A stretch of DNA of 64,000 bases from Bailinhaonella thermotolerans (GCF_003594875.1 NZ_QZEY01000020.1:104260-168259), one strand, 5' to 3'; shown: positions 7,956-16,741, counted from the stretch's first letter. Program-made: numbers and translations. The notes: generated by a model not told the origin, from the letters alone.

Positions 7956-8828
7956 ATGTTCGACGGGTTCGTTCTCGATCACATCGACGTCGGAGCGGTG
8001 ACGCTGCGGGTCCGGTACGGCGGGGCGGGGCCGGCCGTCGTGCTGCTGCACGGGCATCCGCACACGCATGTGACGTGGCACAAGGTGGCTCCGGCGCTCG
8101 CCGAGCGGTTCACCGTGGTCTGCCCGGACCTGCGCGGCTACGGCCGGTCCACCGTCCCGCCGGACGAGCCGGAGCACGCGCAGATGTCCAAGCGCGCGAT
8201 GGCCGGCGACGTCGTGGCCCTCATGCGCGCGCTGGGCCACCGCGAGTTCGCGGTCGTCGGCCACGATCGCGGCTCCTACGCCGCCTTCCGCCTCGCCATG
8301 GACCATCCCGGGCTGGTGCGGGCCCTGGTGAACATCGGCGGCCCGCCGATCGGCGAGGTGCTCGACCGGGCCGGGGAGACCTTCGCCCGGCTGTGGTGGC
8401 ACTGGTTCTTCCTCGGCCAGACGGACAAGCCCGCCGAGCCCCTCATCAACCGCGACCCGGACGCGTGGTATGCCGACAAGCCCGACCGGGTGTCCCCCGA
8501 GGCGCGGGAGGACTATCGCGCCGCTCGCCGCGACCCCGCCACGGTCCACGCGATGTGCGAGGACTACCGGGCGGGTCTCACGGTGGACCGCCGGCACGAC
8601 GCCGCCGACAAGGCCGCGGGCAGGAAGGTCGCGTGCCCCGTGCTCGTCCTGTGGGGCGCCCGGGACGACCTGCCGCTGCTGTACGGCGGCGACCCCGCCG
8701 CCCCCTGGCGTACCTGGGCCGACCAGGTGGAGGGCCGGGAAGTGGACGCGGGACACAGCGTGCAGGAGGACGCGCCCGGAGCGCTCGTGGCCCTGCTCGT
8801 CCCCTTCCTGACCTCGCACCTGGCGTAG
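7956..8828 (+). CDS. Alpha/beta hydrolase, haloacetate (fluoroacetate) dehalogenase-like
   Basis: A 290-residue alpha/beta hydrolase. LLHGHPHTHVTW forms the oxyanion region, VVGHDRGSYAAFR carries nucleophile D104, WWHWFFLGQ supplies the His-Trp halide pocket, MCEDYRAG gives the pocket tyrosine, and EVDAGHSVQEDAP holds the catalytic histidine. An Asp nucleophile points to haloalkanoate dehalogenase or epoxide hydrolase rather than esterase. The layout closely resembles fluoroacetate dehalogenase, but the second carboxylate-gripping arginine of that enzyme (HDRGxR) is Tyr108 here. The ATG at 7956 follows a purine-rich stretch; in-frame starts further up lack support. A strong hairpin follows the stop. 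Confidence 0.8.
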   Translation: MFDGFVLDHIDVGAVTLRVRYGGAGPAVVLLHGHPHTHVTWHKVAPALAERFTVVCPDLRGYGRSTVPPDEPEHAQMSKRAMAGDVVALMRALGHREFAVVGHDRGSYAAFRLAMDHPGLVRALVNIGGPPIGEVLDRAGETFARLWWHWFFLGQTDKPAEPLINRDPDAWYADKPDRVSPEAREDYRAARRDPATVHAMCEDYRAGLTVDRRHDAADKAAGRKVACPVLVLWGARDDLPLLYGGDPAAPWRTWADQVEGREVDAGHSVQEDAPGALVALLVPFLTSHLA

Positions 8829-8868
8829 CCCCTGAACCCGGCCGCCGAGGCCGGCCGGGTTCAGGGGC
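8828..8868. terminator. Strong hairpin between convergent genes
   Basis: GCCCCTGAACCCGGC at 8828-8842 pairs perfectly with 8854-8868 and can extend by two more pairs, giving a 17-bp stem with a 7-base loop. It begins at the stop codon of the dehalogenase-like gene and separates it from the convergent Lrp gene. There is no clear T-tract, as is common in actinobacteria. Confidence 0.75.
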
Positions 8869-8922
8869 TTCCCGATCCGCGGTCCGGCCGCCGTCACGAG
8901 GCCGCCGTCACGAGGCCGGTGG

Positions 8923-9381
8923 TCAGGGGCCCGCGGGGGCGATCCGGTGGTTGCGGATGTGCTCGTAGACGATCGAGGTGCGCACGTCGGCGACCTCGGG
9001 GCGCTCGGTGAGCCGGTCGATGACGAACGCGTACAGGCTCGCGTTGTCGGGGACCGCGACGTGCACGATGAAGTCCTCGGTCCCGGTGGTCACGTAGACG
9101 CCGAGCGTGTCGGGCAGTTCGCTGACCCAGTTGCGGAACCCCTCGATGTTGCGCCGCGAGGGCGGGCGGACCCGGATGGCGATGAGGGCCTGGACCGGCC
9201 GCCCGATCGCGGCGAGGTCCACGTCGAGGAGCGCGCCCCGGATGACCTTCCGCTGGCGCAGGGCCCGGGTGCGGTCGAGCGCCGTCGTGGGGGAGACCCC
9301 CACCGCCGCCGCGAGGTCCCGGTTGGTCATCCGTGCGTCTGACTGCAGTTCCCGCAGGATCGCCTTATCAAGTTCGTCCAT
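8923..9381 (-). CDS. Lrp/AsnC family transcriptional regulator
   Basis: A 152-residue Lrp protein: HTH MDELDKAILRELQSDARMTN with VGVSPTTALDRTRALRQRKV, then a RAM domain (ALIAIRVRPPSR and LGVYVTTGTEDFIVHVAV). The ATG at 9381 gives the canonical MDELD start and replaces longer in-frame extensions that lie in the intergenic promoter region. It is divergent from a DUF2000 gene, which it probably regulates. The shared region carries ATACGGAT/ATCCGTAT inverted half-sites. The ligand is unknown. Confidence 0.9.
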   Translation of the reverse strand: MDELDKAILRELQSDARMTNRDLAAAVGVSPTTALDRTRALRQRKVIRGALLDVDLAAIGRPVQALIAIRVRPPSRRNIEGFRNWVSELPDTLGVYVTTGTEDFIVHVAVPDNASLYAFVIDRLTERPEVADVRTSIVYEHIRNHRIAPAGP

Positions 9382-9412
9382 GCCCGCCAAAACCTCGTGT
9401 CTTCCGATACTT

Positions 9413-9466
9413 ATACGGATTGCTTGCAGTGGCTTCGAATGAATGAATAGCCTACCGCATCCGTAT
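9413..9466. promoter_or_regulatory. Inverted half-sites in the Lrp/DUF2000 divergent promoter
   Basis: ATACGGAT at 9413-9420 is repeated in reverse as ATCCGTAT at 9459-9466, 38 bp apart. The stretch between them is AT-rich for this genome and contains GAATGAATGAAT. Lrp-type octamers wrap DNA across such spaced half-sites, so this is a plausible autoregulatory operator. Confidence 0.45.
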
Positions 9467-9494
9467 TCGTATGAATGAGAAGAGGATGACGAGG

Positions 9495-9974
9495 ATGTCC
9501 GACGCAAGCACCGGCGTTGTCGGTTTCGCGCCCGAGGAGATCGACTTCACCGTCCCCACCCGCAACGCCCGCCTGAAGTGGGTGGTGGTCGTCGACGAGG
9601 CCCTGCCGCCGGGGCGCGCGGTCAACGCGGCCGTCTGCGCGGCGGCCGCGACCGCGCCCGCGGTGGCCGGACTCCTGGGGGACGACGCGATCGACGCCGG
9701 GGGCGGGGTTCATCCGGGACTGCCCTGGGCCGGGTGCTCCGTGCTGGCGGCCGACGCCGACGCCCTGCGCCGGATCCACGCCAAGGCGGCCTCCTCCGGC
9801 GGCTGCCTCGTCGCCGGCATGCCCGCCGCCGCCCAGCACACCCGCGTCTACGCCGACTATCTCGCCGCCATGAAGGAGACCGCGCCCGAGGACGTCGCCT
9901 ACTACGCCGTCAGCGTCGTCGGCCCCCGCAACCGCGTGGACAAGATCGTCGGCCGCCTCCCCCTGCTGCCCTGA
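9495..9974 (+). CDS. DUF2000 family protein
   Basis: About 159 residues matching DUF2000, a family with a fold related to peptidyl-tRNA hydrolase 2 and no established activity. Recognisable segments are LKWVVVVDEALPPGRAVNAA at the N-terminus, LPWAGCSVLAADADALRRIH in the centre and VSVVGPRNRVDKIVGRLPLL at the C-terminus. The ATG at 9495 is preferred because a GAGG lies nine bases upstream; in-frame ATGs at 9471 and 9486 are alternatives. It is divergent from an Lrp regulator, a pairing that suggests a role tied to amino-acid status. Confidence 0.78.
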   Translation: MSDASTGVVGFAPEEIDFTVPTRNARLKWVVVVDEALPPGRAVNAAVCAAAATAPAVAGLLGDDAIDAGGGVHPGLPWAGCSVLAADADALRRIHAKAASSGGCLVAGMPAAAQHTRVYADYLAAMKETAPEDVAYYAVSVVGPRNRVDKIVGRLPLLP

Positions 9975-10050
9975 GCGCCCGCCGCCGCCGCGGACGGCGT
10001 GAGCCCCGGGGCGGGACCGGTCCCGCGGCGGGGCGCGGCAGGGTGTCCCG

Positions 10051-10114
10051 TTGACGATCGTTCGTGCCAAGAACTAAAGTACTTCGCACTACGTACATTC
10101 GGTATTGCGAAGTA
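10051..10114 (+). promoter_or_regulatory. Promoter and palindromic operator of the exporter/F420 operon
   Basis: A -35-like TTGACG (10051-10056) and a -10-like TAAAGT (10075-10080) are 18 bp apart. Overlapping the -10, TACTTCGCA (10080-10088) is repeated in reverse as TGCGAAGTA (10106-10114), a perfect 9-bp inverted repeat with a 17-bp spacer. This looks like a repressor operator, but no regulator gene is adjacent; the MarR gene at 12990-13442 is the nearest candidate. Confidence 0.55.
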
Positions 10115-10157
10115 ATGGAGTGCTGATGATCGGGCACGTGACACGTGGCGGCGCGCG

Positions 10158-11633
10158 GTGAGCGCCGGGCACGCGGACGCCGGCGCGCCTGCCGGGCCGG
10201 GCGGGACCAGGACGCTGGCCGCGCTGGTGGTGGCGGTGTTCGGATACGCGCTGATGCAGACCGTGGTGGTCCCCGCGCTGAAGGTCCTGGAGGCCGGGCT
10301 GCGCACCACGCCCGCCGCGTCGGCGTGGATCCTCACCGCGTTCCTGCTGTCCAGCGCGGTGCTGACGCCGTTGCTCGGGCGGCTCGGCGACCAGTACGGC
10401 AAGCGCCGGATGATCCTCGCGGTGCTGGCCGTCTACGCGGCCGGGATGGCGGGCGCGGCCGCCGCGCAGGACATCGGCCAGCTCATCGCCGCCCGAGTCC
10501 TGCAGGGCGCGGCGCTGGCCGTGGTCCCGCTGTCGATGGCGATCCTGCGGGAGGCGCTGCCGGTCCGGCGGCTGCCGCTGGCGATGGGGCTGGTGTCGGG
10601 GATCGTCGGGGCGGGGGCCGGCGCCGGGCTGATCGTCGGCGGCCTGCTGGCCGACCACCTGTCCTGGCGCTGGCTGTTCGTCCTGGGGACCGGCCTGGCG
10701 CTGGTCAGCCTGGCGCTGGCCGCGCTGTGGGTGCCGGCCGACCGGCGTACGGCCCCGGGCGGCGTCGATCTGCCGGGCGCCGCGCTGCTGGGCGGGAGCC
10801 TGGTCGCGATCCTGCTGGCGCTGACCAAGGGCCCGGCCTGGGGCTGGTCGTCCGGATGGGTGCTGGGGCTCGCGGCGCTCGGCGTGCTGTCGCTCGCCGT
10901 ACTCGTCCCGGTGGAGCGGGCCAGGCGCGACGCCCTCATCGACGTCGCCGAACTCGCCGACCGGCCGATGCTGATGACCCACCTGGCGGCGTTCCTGTTC
11001 GGCGCCGGATCGTATTTCTTCTATCTCGCGCTGCCGCTGTACGCGCAGCAGCGGGCCGCCGGCACCGGGGCCGGGTTCGGCACGTCGGCCACCGGGGCGG
11101 GGCTGCTGATGCTGGCGGGCATGCTGGCCGTCATCCCCGCCGGGATGGCGGTCGGACGGCTCGCGTCCGCGCTCGGGCCGCGCTGGCCGATGGCCGGCGG
11201 GTACGTCCTCTTCACCGCCGGCTCGGCGCTGTTCGTGCTCGCCCACGACCACAGGTGGCAGCACGTCGTCTTCTACGCCCTCGTCGGGGCCGGGTCCGGC
11301 CTGGTGATCGGAGCGCTGCCCAAGCTGATCGCCGACATCGTGCCGCTGGAGCGCACCGCCACCGCCAACGGCCTGAACAACATCGCCCGCACCGTGGGCA
11401 GCGCCGTCGGCACCGCGCTGGCCGCCGCCGTCATCGCCTCGGCGGACGCCCCGCGCAGCGCCATCCCCGACTCCACCTACACCACCCTGTTCATCCTGGC
11501 CACGGTCACCGGCGTCCTGGGCGTCGGCACCGCCTTCCTGGCCGTGCGCCGCCGCGCGACCGCCGCTCCCGGCTCGGCTCCCGGCTCGGCTCCCGGCTCG
11601 GCCCGCTCGCCCCGGCCCCAGGCCACGAGATGA
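10158..11633 (+). CDS. MFS transporter, DHA2-type multidrug exporter (14 TM)
   Basis: A 491-residue major facilitator with about 14 membrane segments. Motif A is LLGRLGDQYGKRRM, the arginine of motif B is in AARVLQGAALAVVPLSMAIL, and motif C is GLVSGIVGAGAGAGLIVGG. These features mark proton-coupled DHA2 efflux pumps. The GTG at 10158 leads directly into the first helix. The C-terminus ends in PGSAPGSAPGSA repeats. It is the first gene of an apparent three-gene operon with a PPOX-type and a luciferase-like F420 enzyme, and lies behind a promoter with a 9-bp inverted repeat. Confidence 0.9.
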   Translation: MSAGHADAGAPAGPGGTRTLAALVVAVFGYALMQTVVVPALKVLEAGLRTTPAASAWILTAFLLSSAVLTPLLGRLGDQYGKRRMILAVLAVYAAGMAGAAAAQDIGQLIAARVLQGAALAVVPLSMAILREALPVRRLPLAMGLVSGIVGAGAGAGLIVGGLLADHLSWRWLFVLGTGLALVSLALAALWVPADRRTAPGGVDLPGAALLGGSLVAILLALTKGPAWGWSSGWVLGLAALGVLSLAVLVPVERARRDALIDVAELADRPMLMTHLAAFLFGAGSYFFYLALPLYAQQRAAGTGAGFGTSATGAGLLMLAGMLAVIPAGMAVGRLASALGPRWPMAGGYVLFTAGSALFVLAHDHRWQHVVFYALVGAGSGLVIGALPKLIADIVPLERTATANGLNNIARTVGSAVGTALAAAVIASADAPRSAIPDSTYTTLFILATVTGVLGVGTAFLAVRRRATAAPGSAPGSAPGSARSPRPQATR

Positions 11634-11641
11634 GGCCCCGC

Positions 11642-12049
11642 ATGAGCGTCTTCAGCGAGGCCGAGCTCGCCTACCTTCGCGGCGGCGGCCCCCACCGGCT
11701 CGGGCGGCTGGCCACGGTCGGGCCGGACGGCACCCCGCACGTGGTTCCCCTCGGCTGGTCGCTCGACCCGGGCGCGAGCCTCATCGAGATCGGCGGCCGG
11801 GGCCTGGCCAGGTCCAAGAAGTTCCGCGACGTGGCCGCCACCGGCCGGGCGGCCCTGGTCATCGACGACGTGCTGCCGCCGTGGCGGCCCCGGGGGATCG
11901 AGATCCGGGGCCGCGCCGAGGCCGTCCCCGGCCCGGTGCCCCTCATCCGCCTGATCCCCGAGCGCGTCATCAGCTGGGGACTCCACGAGGGCGCGACCAT
12001 CGAGGACACCTACCGCGCCCGCGACGTCGAGGCGGGTGAGCATGCCTGA
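11642..12049 (+). CDS. PPOX-class F420-dependent oxidoreductase family protein
   Basis: A 135-residue split-barrel flavin/F420-binding protein. HRLGRLATVGPDGTPHVVPL is the typical first strand pair, GLARSKKFRDVAATGRAALV the phosphate-contact region, and RGIEIRGRAEAV the barrel-closing strand. Relatives bind F420 or FMN and reduce small organic substrates. An upstream in-frame ATG at 11630 overlaps the exporter stop as ATGA and is an alternative start. The 3' end overlaps the next gene by 8 bp, so the two F420-type enzymes are very likely translated together. Confidence 0.83.
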   Translation: MSVFSEAELAYLRGGGPHRLGRLATVGPDGTPHVVPLGWSLDPGASLIEIGGRGLARSKKFRDVAATGRAALVIDDVLPPWRPRGIEIRGRAEAVPGPVPLIRLIPERVISWGLHEGATIEDTYRARDVEAGEHA

Positions 12050-12953
12050 CTACGGACATCCCCTGCGCTTCGCCGCCAACGTCATCCCGGCCGCCCGCGA
12101 CCCGGCCGCGGTCGTCGCCCTCGCCCAGGAGGCCGAGCGGGCGGGCCTGGACCTGGTCACCTTCCAGGACCACCCGTACCAGCCGGCGTTCCTGGACACC
12201 TGGACGCTGCTCGGCTACGTCGCCGCCGCCACCGCCCGCATCCACCTGGCGGGCAACGTGCACCCGATCCCGCTGCGCCCCCCGGCCGTCCTCGCGCGGG
12301 CCGCGGCGAGCCTGGACCTGCTCAGCGGCGGGCGGCTGGAACTCGCGCTGGGCGCGGGCGGACTGCGGGACGCCATCACGGCCATGGGCGGGCCGCGCCG
12401 GTCCCCCGGGGAGGCCGTCGAGGCGCTGGAGGAGGCCATCGGCGTCATCCGGGCGTCCTGGGACACCGGCGCTCCCGGCCCCATCCGTTTCGAGGGACGG
12501 CACTATCGGGTGAACGGCCTGGCCCGCGGCCCGCGCCCCGCCCACGACATCGCCATCTGGGTCGGCGCGTACAAGCCGCGCATGCTCCGCCTGGTGGGGC
12601 GGCTCGCCGACGGCTGGCTGCCCTCACTTCCGAGCCTGGGACACCCGGACGCGCTGGCCCGGGGCAACGCCGTCATCGACGAGGCCGCGGCCGAGGCGGG
12701 GCGCTCGCCCCGGGACGTCCGCCGCCTGCTCAACCTGGGGCGGGAGGCGCCCGCCGAGCTCCTGGCCGGACTGGCCCTCGATCACGGCGTCAGCGTCTTC
12801 ACCCTGATGACCGACGACCCGGGGCAGATCCGCCGGCTGGCGGCGGAGACGGCACCGGCCGTCCGGGAACTGGTCGCGGCCGGGCGCGCCCGGCGCGGCC
12901 CCGGCCGGCCGCCCGATCACCTCGTCCCCGGCCGCGGGTCTCATCCCGGCTGA
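12042..12953 (+). CDS. Luciferase-like (LLM) F420/flavin-dependent oxidoreductase
   Basis: A 303-residue TIM-barrel oxidoreductase of the luciferase-like family: RFAANVIPAARDP at the first strand, GLDLVTFQDHPYQPAFLDTW, then LAGNVHPIPLRPPAVLARAA and LDLLSGGRLELALGAGGLRD, the cofactor-binding core. The latter half has IAIWVGAYKPRMLRLVGRLADGW split by short loops. Family members use F420 or FMN with diverse substrates. It overlaps the preceding PPOX gene by 8 bp. A GTG six bases upstream (12036) is an alternative start. Together with the exporter the operon may oxidise or reduce a toxic compound and pump it out; that is inference. Confidence 0.85.
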   Translation: MPDYGHPLRFAANVIPAARDPAAVVALAQEAERAGLDLVTFQDHPYQPAFLDTWTLLGYVAAATARIHLAGNVHPIPLRPPAVLARAAASLDLLSGGRLELALGAGGLRDAITAMGGPRRSPGEAVEALEEAIGVIRASWDTGAPGPIRFEGRHYRVNGLARGPRPAHDIAIWVGAYKPRMLRLVGRLADGWLPSLPSLGHPDALARGNAVIDEAAAEAGRSPRDVRRLLNLGREAPAELLAGLALDHGVSVFTLMTDDPGQIRRLAAETAPAVRELVAAGRARRGPGRPPDHLVPGRGSHPG

Positions 12954-12989
12954 TGGAAGGCCGTGGGAGCGTGAGCGCCGGCGCTTCCC

Positions 12990-13442
12990 TCACGGTCCGG
13001 AGGTCGTCGGGGCGGGGGCGTGTTCGGTGAGGATCAGCGCGACCGCGGCCGCCATCCGGTCGCGGTCGTCGCGCTCCAGCCGTCCCGTCATCGCGTCCAG
13101 CCGGGCGACGACGTCGTCGTGGGCACGGTCGGCGAGGCCGCTGCCGCCCTCGGTCAGCGCGACGCGCAGCGCCCGCCGGTCGGCCGGGTCGGCCACGCGG
13201 GAGACCAGCCCGCGCTTCTCCACGCGGTCCACCAGCCCGGTCAGGCTGGACCTCTCCAGGCGCATCAGCCGGCTCAGCTCGGTCATCCCGAGCGGCCCGG
13301 ACAGCAGCATGCACACCAGTTGCAACTGCTGCGAGGTGAGACCGTGCTCCCTGGCGACGTCGGCGAACACGTGCTGCACCAGATGCGACAGCCGAACCAG
13401 CGCGTCAGCCATGCCCAGCCCGCCGGGCCCAGGGACCGTCAT
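12990..13442 (-). CDS. MarR family transcriptional regulator
   Basis: A 150-residue winged-helix protein with the MarR pattern: LTSQQLQLVCMLLSGPLGMT, then LSRLMRLERSSLTGLVDRVE as recognition helix and KRGLVSRVADPADRRALRVA as the wing with its conserved DxRRxxV-like core. The ATG at 13442 is preceded by a near-perfect AGGAGG, which selects it over a GTG three bases upstream. It faces the F420 enzyme operon tail to tail and could regulate that operon or itself. MarR proteins usually respond to phenolic or other aromatic ligands. Confidence 0.9.
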   Translation of the reverse strand: MTVPGPGGLGMADALVRLSHLVQHVFADVAREHGLTSQQLQLVCMLLSGPLGMTELSRLMRLERSSLTGLVDRVEKRGLVSRVADPADRRALRVALTEGGSGLADRAHDDVVARLDAMTGRLERDDRDRMAAAVALILTEHAPAPTTSGP

Positions 13443-13660
13443 CACACCTCCTGACCGGAAGTCTAGAGGGCGCCGTCCCGGGATCCCGACACCCCGATCG
13501 CCGGCGCGGGACGCAGCCCCGGGGCCGTGACCGGGTCGCCCCCGTGGCTCCGCCGAGGCCCCGCCTCCGGCCCGGAGTTCCCGGCGCGGCGCCGCCGTGG
13601 CTCCGGCGGGGGGCGGGGTTAGGATCCGGGGCGGTGGCCGTACGCAGGAGGGAGGGTCTG

Positions 13661-13981
13661 GTGGCGGGACGATACGTTCAGGCGCAGGTGGCGGTGGACT
13701 CGCGGGAGCGGGCGGCGGAGCTGGCGCGGAGCGCGGTGGAGGCCCGGCTGGCCGCGTGCGTGCAGGTGGTCGGGCCGATCGTGAGCACCTATCGGTGGCA
13801 GGGCGCGGTGGAGACGGCCGAGGAGTACCTCCTGCTGGCCAAGACCCGCGCCGACCTGTCCGAGGCGCTGGCCGAGCACATCCGCGCCGCCCACCCCTAC
13901 GACGTGCCGGAGATCATCACGGTCCCGATCGAGCACGGCCTGCCCGACTACCTGGCCTGGATCGACGCCGAGACCTCCTGA
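13661..13981 (+). CDS. cutA: CutA-family divalent-cation tolerance protein
   Basis: A 106-residue CutA-type protein, the normal family length. VDSRERAAELARSAVEARLA opens the ferredoxin-like fold; AACVQVVGPIVSTYRWQGAV and EEYLLLAKTRADL are the diagnostic central strands; HPYDVPEIITVPIEHGLPDY is the C-terminal signature. These proteins form stable trimers and are linked to copper tolerance, although the mechanism is uncertain. The GTG at 13661 follows an AGGAGGGAGG ribosome-binding stretch, which excludes longer in-frame starts. Confidence 0.9.
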   Translation: MAGRYVQAQVAVDSRERAAELARSAVEARLAACVQVVGPIVSTYRWQGAVETAEEYLLLAKTRADLSEALAEHIRAAHPYDVPEIITVPIEHGLPDYLAWIDAETS

Positions 13982-13996
13982 CCCGCACCGCCCCGG

Positions 13997-14752
<756 letters not shown>

Positions 14753-14768
14753 GGTCGCCTCCTCGATC

Positions 14769-14782
14769 GTTCAGATTTGAAC
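14769..14782. promoter_or_regulatory. Palindrome upstream of the DODA dioxygenase gene
   Basis: GTTCA-GATT-TGAAC is a perfect 5-bp inverted repeat with an AT-rich spacer, immediately upstream of the ribosome-binding site of the dioxygenase gene. This resembles MarR/HxlR-type operators, but the cognate regulator is not identified. Confidence 0.4.
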
Positions 14783-14819
14783 TACATGGGGAGTGTATCC
14801 GGACGACGCCGGCGGACCG

Positions 14820-14886
14820 GCGGACCGGAGGGACGGAGGGGCGGAGAGGCGGAGGGGCGGAGGGGCGGAGGGGCGCAAGGCCGGAG
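14820..14886. repeat. G-rich tandem repeat (GGCGGAGG units)
   Basis: At least six successive near-copies of a 9-10 bp GGCGGAGG(GG) unit run between the dioxygenase promoter and the end of the MerR gene. Runs of three to four G separated by short CGGA loops could form a G-quadruplex on this strand. No gene is seen in it. Confidence 0.75.
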
Positions 14887-14889
14887 GTG

Positions 14890-15675
14890 TCACGCGCGAT
14901 CGCGGGGCGGGTCCACGCGGCGGAGCCTGGTCCAGCCGGTCCAGCCCCGCTCCTCCAGCAGCTCGATCAGCCGGCGAGCGGGCGGCACGGTGTCGAACGC
15001 CAGCCCGTCCATCAGCTCGACGAGCGGCGGTTCGAGGTCCAGGTCGTCGACGTAGTCCTCGCCCTTCTCCTCGGCCAGCCGCGCGAAGTAGCCGGCCAGT
15101 TCGTCGGCCAGCCCGGCCAGGCGGGGATCGTCGGCCGGCCGGTCGAGGGCCTGGCCGAGGACGCGGAAGAAGCCGGCGAGGCGCGGACCGTCGATCTGCT
15201 CCCGTTTGCGCGCCGCCCACTCCGGGACCCGCCCGGGCGAGCGCGCGGCCAGCAGGATCCAGCCGTCGCGCTCGGCCCGGACGATCCGCTCGTGGACGCC
15301 GAGCGCGCGCAGCCGGTCGAGGTACCCGGTCACCTCCGGGGGAAGCGCCAGCCCGTCCCCGGCGGTGAGCCGGGCGATCAGCTCGCGATGGCGCTCCCGG
15401 CGGCGGATCTCCTCCCGCAGCCGCGCGTCGATGTCCGCGACCGCCGCGGCGAACTCCTCCTCGCCCGCCCGCAGCAGCTCCCGCACCCGCGCCAGCGGGA
15501 CCCCGGCCCCGGCCAGGACCCGGATCCGGATCAGTTCGATCACGGCGGAGGCGTCGTACCTGCGGTAGCCGGAGAGGTCCCGCTCGGGCTCCGGCAGGAG
15601 CCCCCGCGCGTGATAGTGCCGCACCGCGCGCACCGTCACCCCGGCGTACGACGCCAGCTCCCCGATGGTCAGCAT
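14890..15675 (-). CDS. MerR family transcriptional regulator
   Basis: A 261-residue MerR protein. The N-terminal winged HTH is LTIGELASYAGVTVRAVRHY followed by RGLLPEPERDLSGYRRYDAS, then a long dimerisation helix (residues 75-105). The remaining 150 residues form a helical effector domain with no cysteine cluster, so metal sensing is unlikely and a small organic ligand is more plausible. It is followed on the opposite side by a G-rich repeat. It lies 22 bp downstream of an alpha/beta hydrolase gene on the same strand, and the two probably form an operon. Confidence 0.88.
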   Translation of the reverse strand: MLTIGELASYAGVTVRAVRHYHARGLLPEPERDLSGYRRYDASAVIELIRIRVLAGAGVPLARVRELLRAGEEEFAAAVADIDARLREEIRRRERHRELIARLTAGDGLALPPEVTGYLDRLRALGVHERIVRAERDGWILLAARSPGRVPEWAARKREQIDGPRLAGFFRVLGQALDRPADDPRLAGLADELAGYFARLAEEKGEDYVDDLDLEPPLVELMDGLAFDTVPPARRLIELLEERGWTGWTRLRRVDPPRDRA

Positions 15676-15697
15676 CGGACCAGCCTGGCAGAACCGC

Positions 15698-16486
15698 TCA
15701 CCGGGACGCCCGCTCGGGCGGGGCTGAAGCGGCCGCCTGGATGAGCCGGGCGATCCGCGGGGCGTGGGTGAAGACCAGCCGGTGGTCGGCGTCGATCCAG
15801 GAGACGGCGACGTCCGGCCGTTCGCGGACGAGCCGTTCGACGCCGGCCCGCCAGTTCCGGTTGAACCGCGCCGCGCGCCCGTCGCGGCCGTTCCCGGCCA
15901 TCGAGGTCGACATGATCATGGTGACGGGCCGGTCGATCTCGGCGTACCGGCACAGGATCCCGGCGCGGATCGCGTCGATCTCCAGGTTCAGGTCCAGGAT
16001 CTCCCGGCCGGTGAGCAGCACCTGGCGCGGGGTGCCCCGGTCGGCCTCCCGCCCCCGCGCCAGGTCCTCCCACATGGCGCGGAACTCCGGCAGCGCGTCC
16101 CCGGTGACGAACGGCTCGGGCACCGGGTTCGCCCCGTCGATGAGGACGAGCCCGGCGACCGGGTGCCGCGCCGCGTGATGCACCGCCAGGTCCGCGCCGA
16201 GCGAGTAGCCCACGAGCAGGGGCGGCTCGGGCAGGTCGAGGTGGCCGGTCACGGCGGTGAGGTCGCCGAGGAACGCCTCGAAGGTGTACGGCCCGGCGGC
16301 CGCGGCGCGGCCGTGGCCCCGCAGGTCGAAGGTGACGACGTCGTGGTCCCGCCGGAGCAGCCCGGCCAGTTCGCCCAGCTCGTCCTGGGTCGTGTTCAGC
16401 CCCGGGCACAGGACGAGCGGACGTCCCCGACCGCCCCGGGACACCGGGATCGTCACGCCGTCGTGCTGGATCGTGTAGTGCCGCAT
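15698..16486 (-). CDS. Alpha/beta hydrolase
   Basis: A 262-residue alpha/beta hydrolase. The first conserved strand pair is RPLVLCPGLNTTQDELGELA, VTFDLRGHGRAA precedes the nucleophile elbow LLVGYSLGADLAVHHAARHP (Ser in GYSLGA), and WIDADHRLVFTHAP near the C-terminus holds the catalytic His. The acid residue is probably in the RPVTMIMSTS region. The ATG at 16486 gives MRHYTIQHDGV and sits downstream of an AGGGGAA stretch; longer in-frame versions add a low-complexity leader. Substrate unknown. It is co-directional with and just upstream of the MerR gene, suggesting MerR control. Confidence 0.82.
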   Translation of the reverse strand: MRHYTIQHDGVTIPVSRGGRGRPLVLCPGLNTTQDELGELAGLLRRDHDVVTFDLRGHGRAAAAGPYTFEAFLGDLTAVTGHLDLPEPPLLVGYSLGADLAVHHAARHPVAGLVLIDGANPVPEPFVTGDALPEFRAMWEDLARGREADRGTPRQVLLTGREILDLNLEIDAIRAGILCRYAEIDRPVTMIMSTSMAGNGRDGRAARFNRNWRAGVERLVRERPDVAVSWIDADHRLVFTHAPRIARLIQAAASAPPERASR

Positions 16487-16708
16487 CGTCTCGTTCCCCT
16501 CGCCCCGTCCCGCGCCGCCGTACGGCTCGCGCGGCCCGGCGGCGTCGTTCGCGCCGGTCTTCGTGGTCATGGCGCCCATGGTGCGAGGTTGCCCCTGCGT
16601 CAGGGTCAACCGCCGGGGCGGGGCGATCGCCGGCCGAGGCGGCGCCGGAGGGGGTTTTCACGCGCCTGGGGCGGGATTCGGCCGTTGTGGGGGAGGCGAT
16701 GCCCGTTT

Positions 16709-16727
16709 TATACTCTTAGCCCGAGTA
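16709..16727 (+). promoter_or_regulatory. Candidate promoter and inverted repeat upstream of MFS gene
   Basis: A -10-like TATACT (16709-16714) overlaps TACTC-ttagccc-GAGTA (16711-16727), a 5-bp inverted repeat, about 15 bp before the GTG start and its AAGGGGG ribosome-binding site. The local AT-richness is unusual for this genome. A repressor site over the -10 is likely. Confidence 0.45.
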
Positions 16728-16741
16728 AAAAAGGGGGACAT

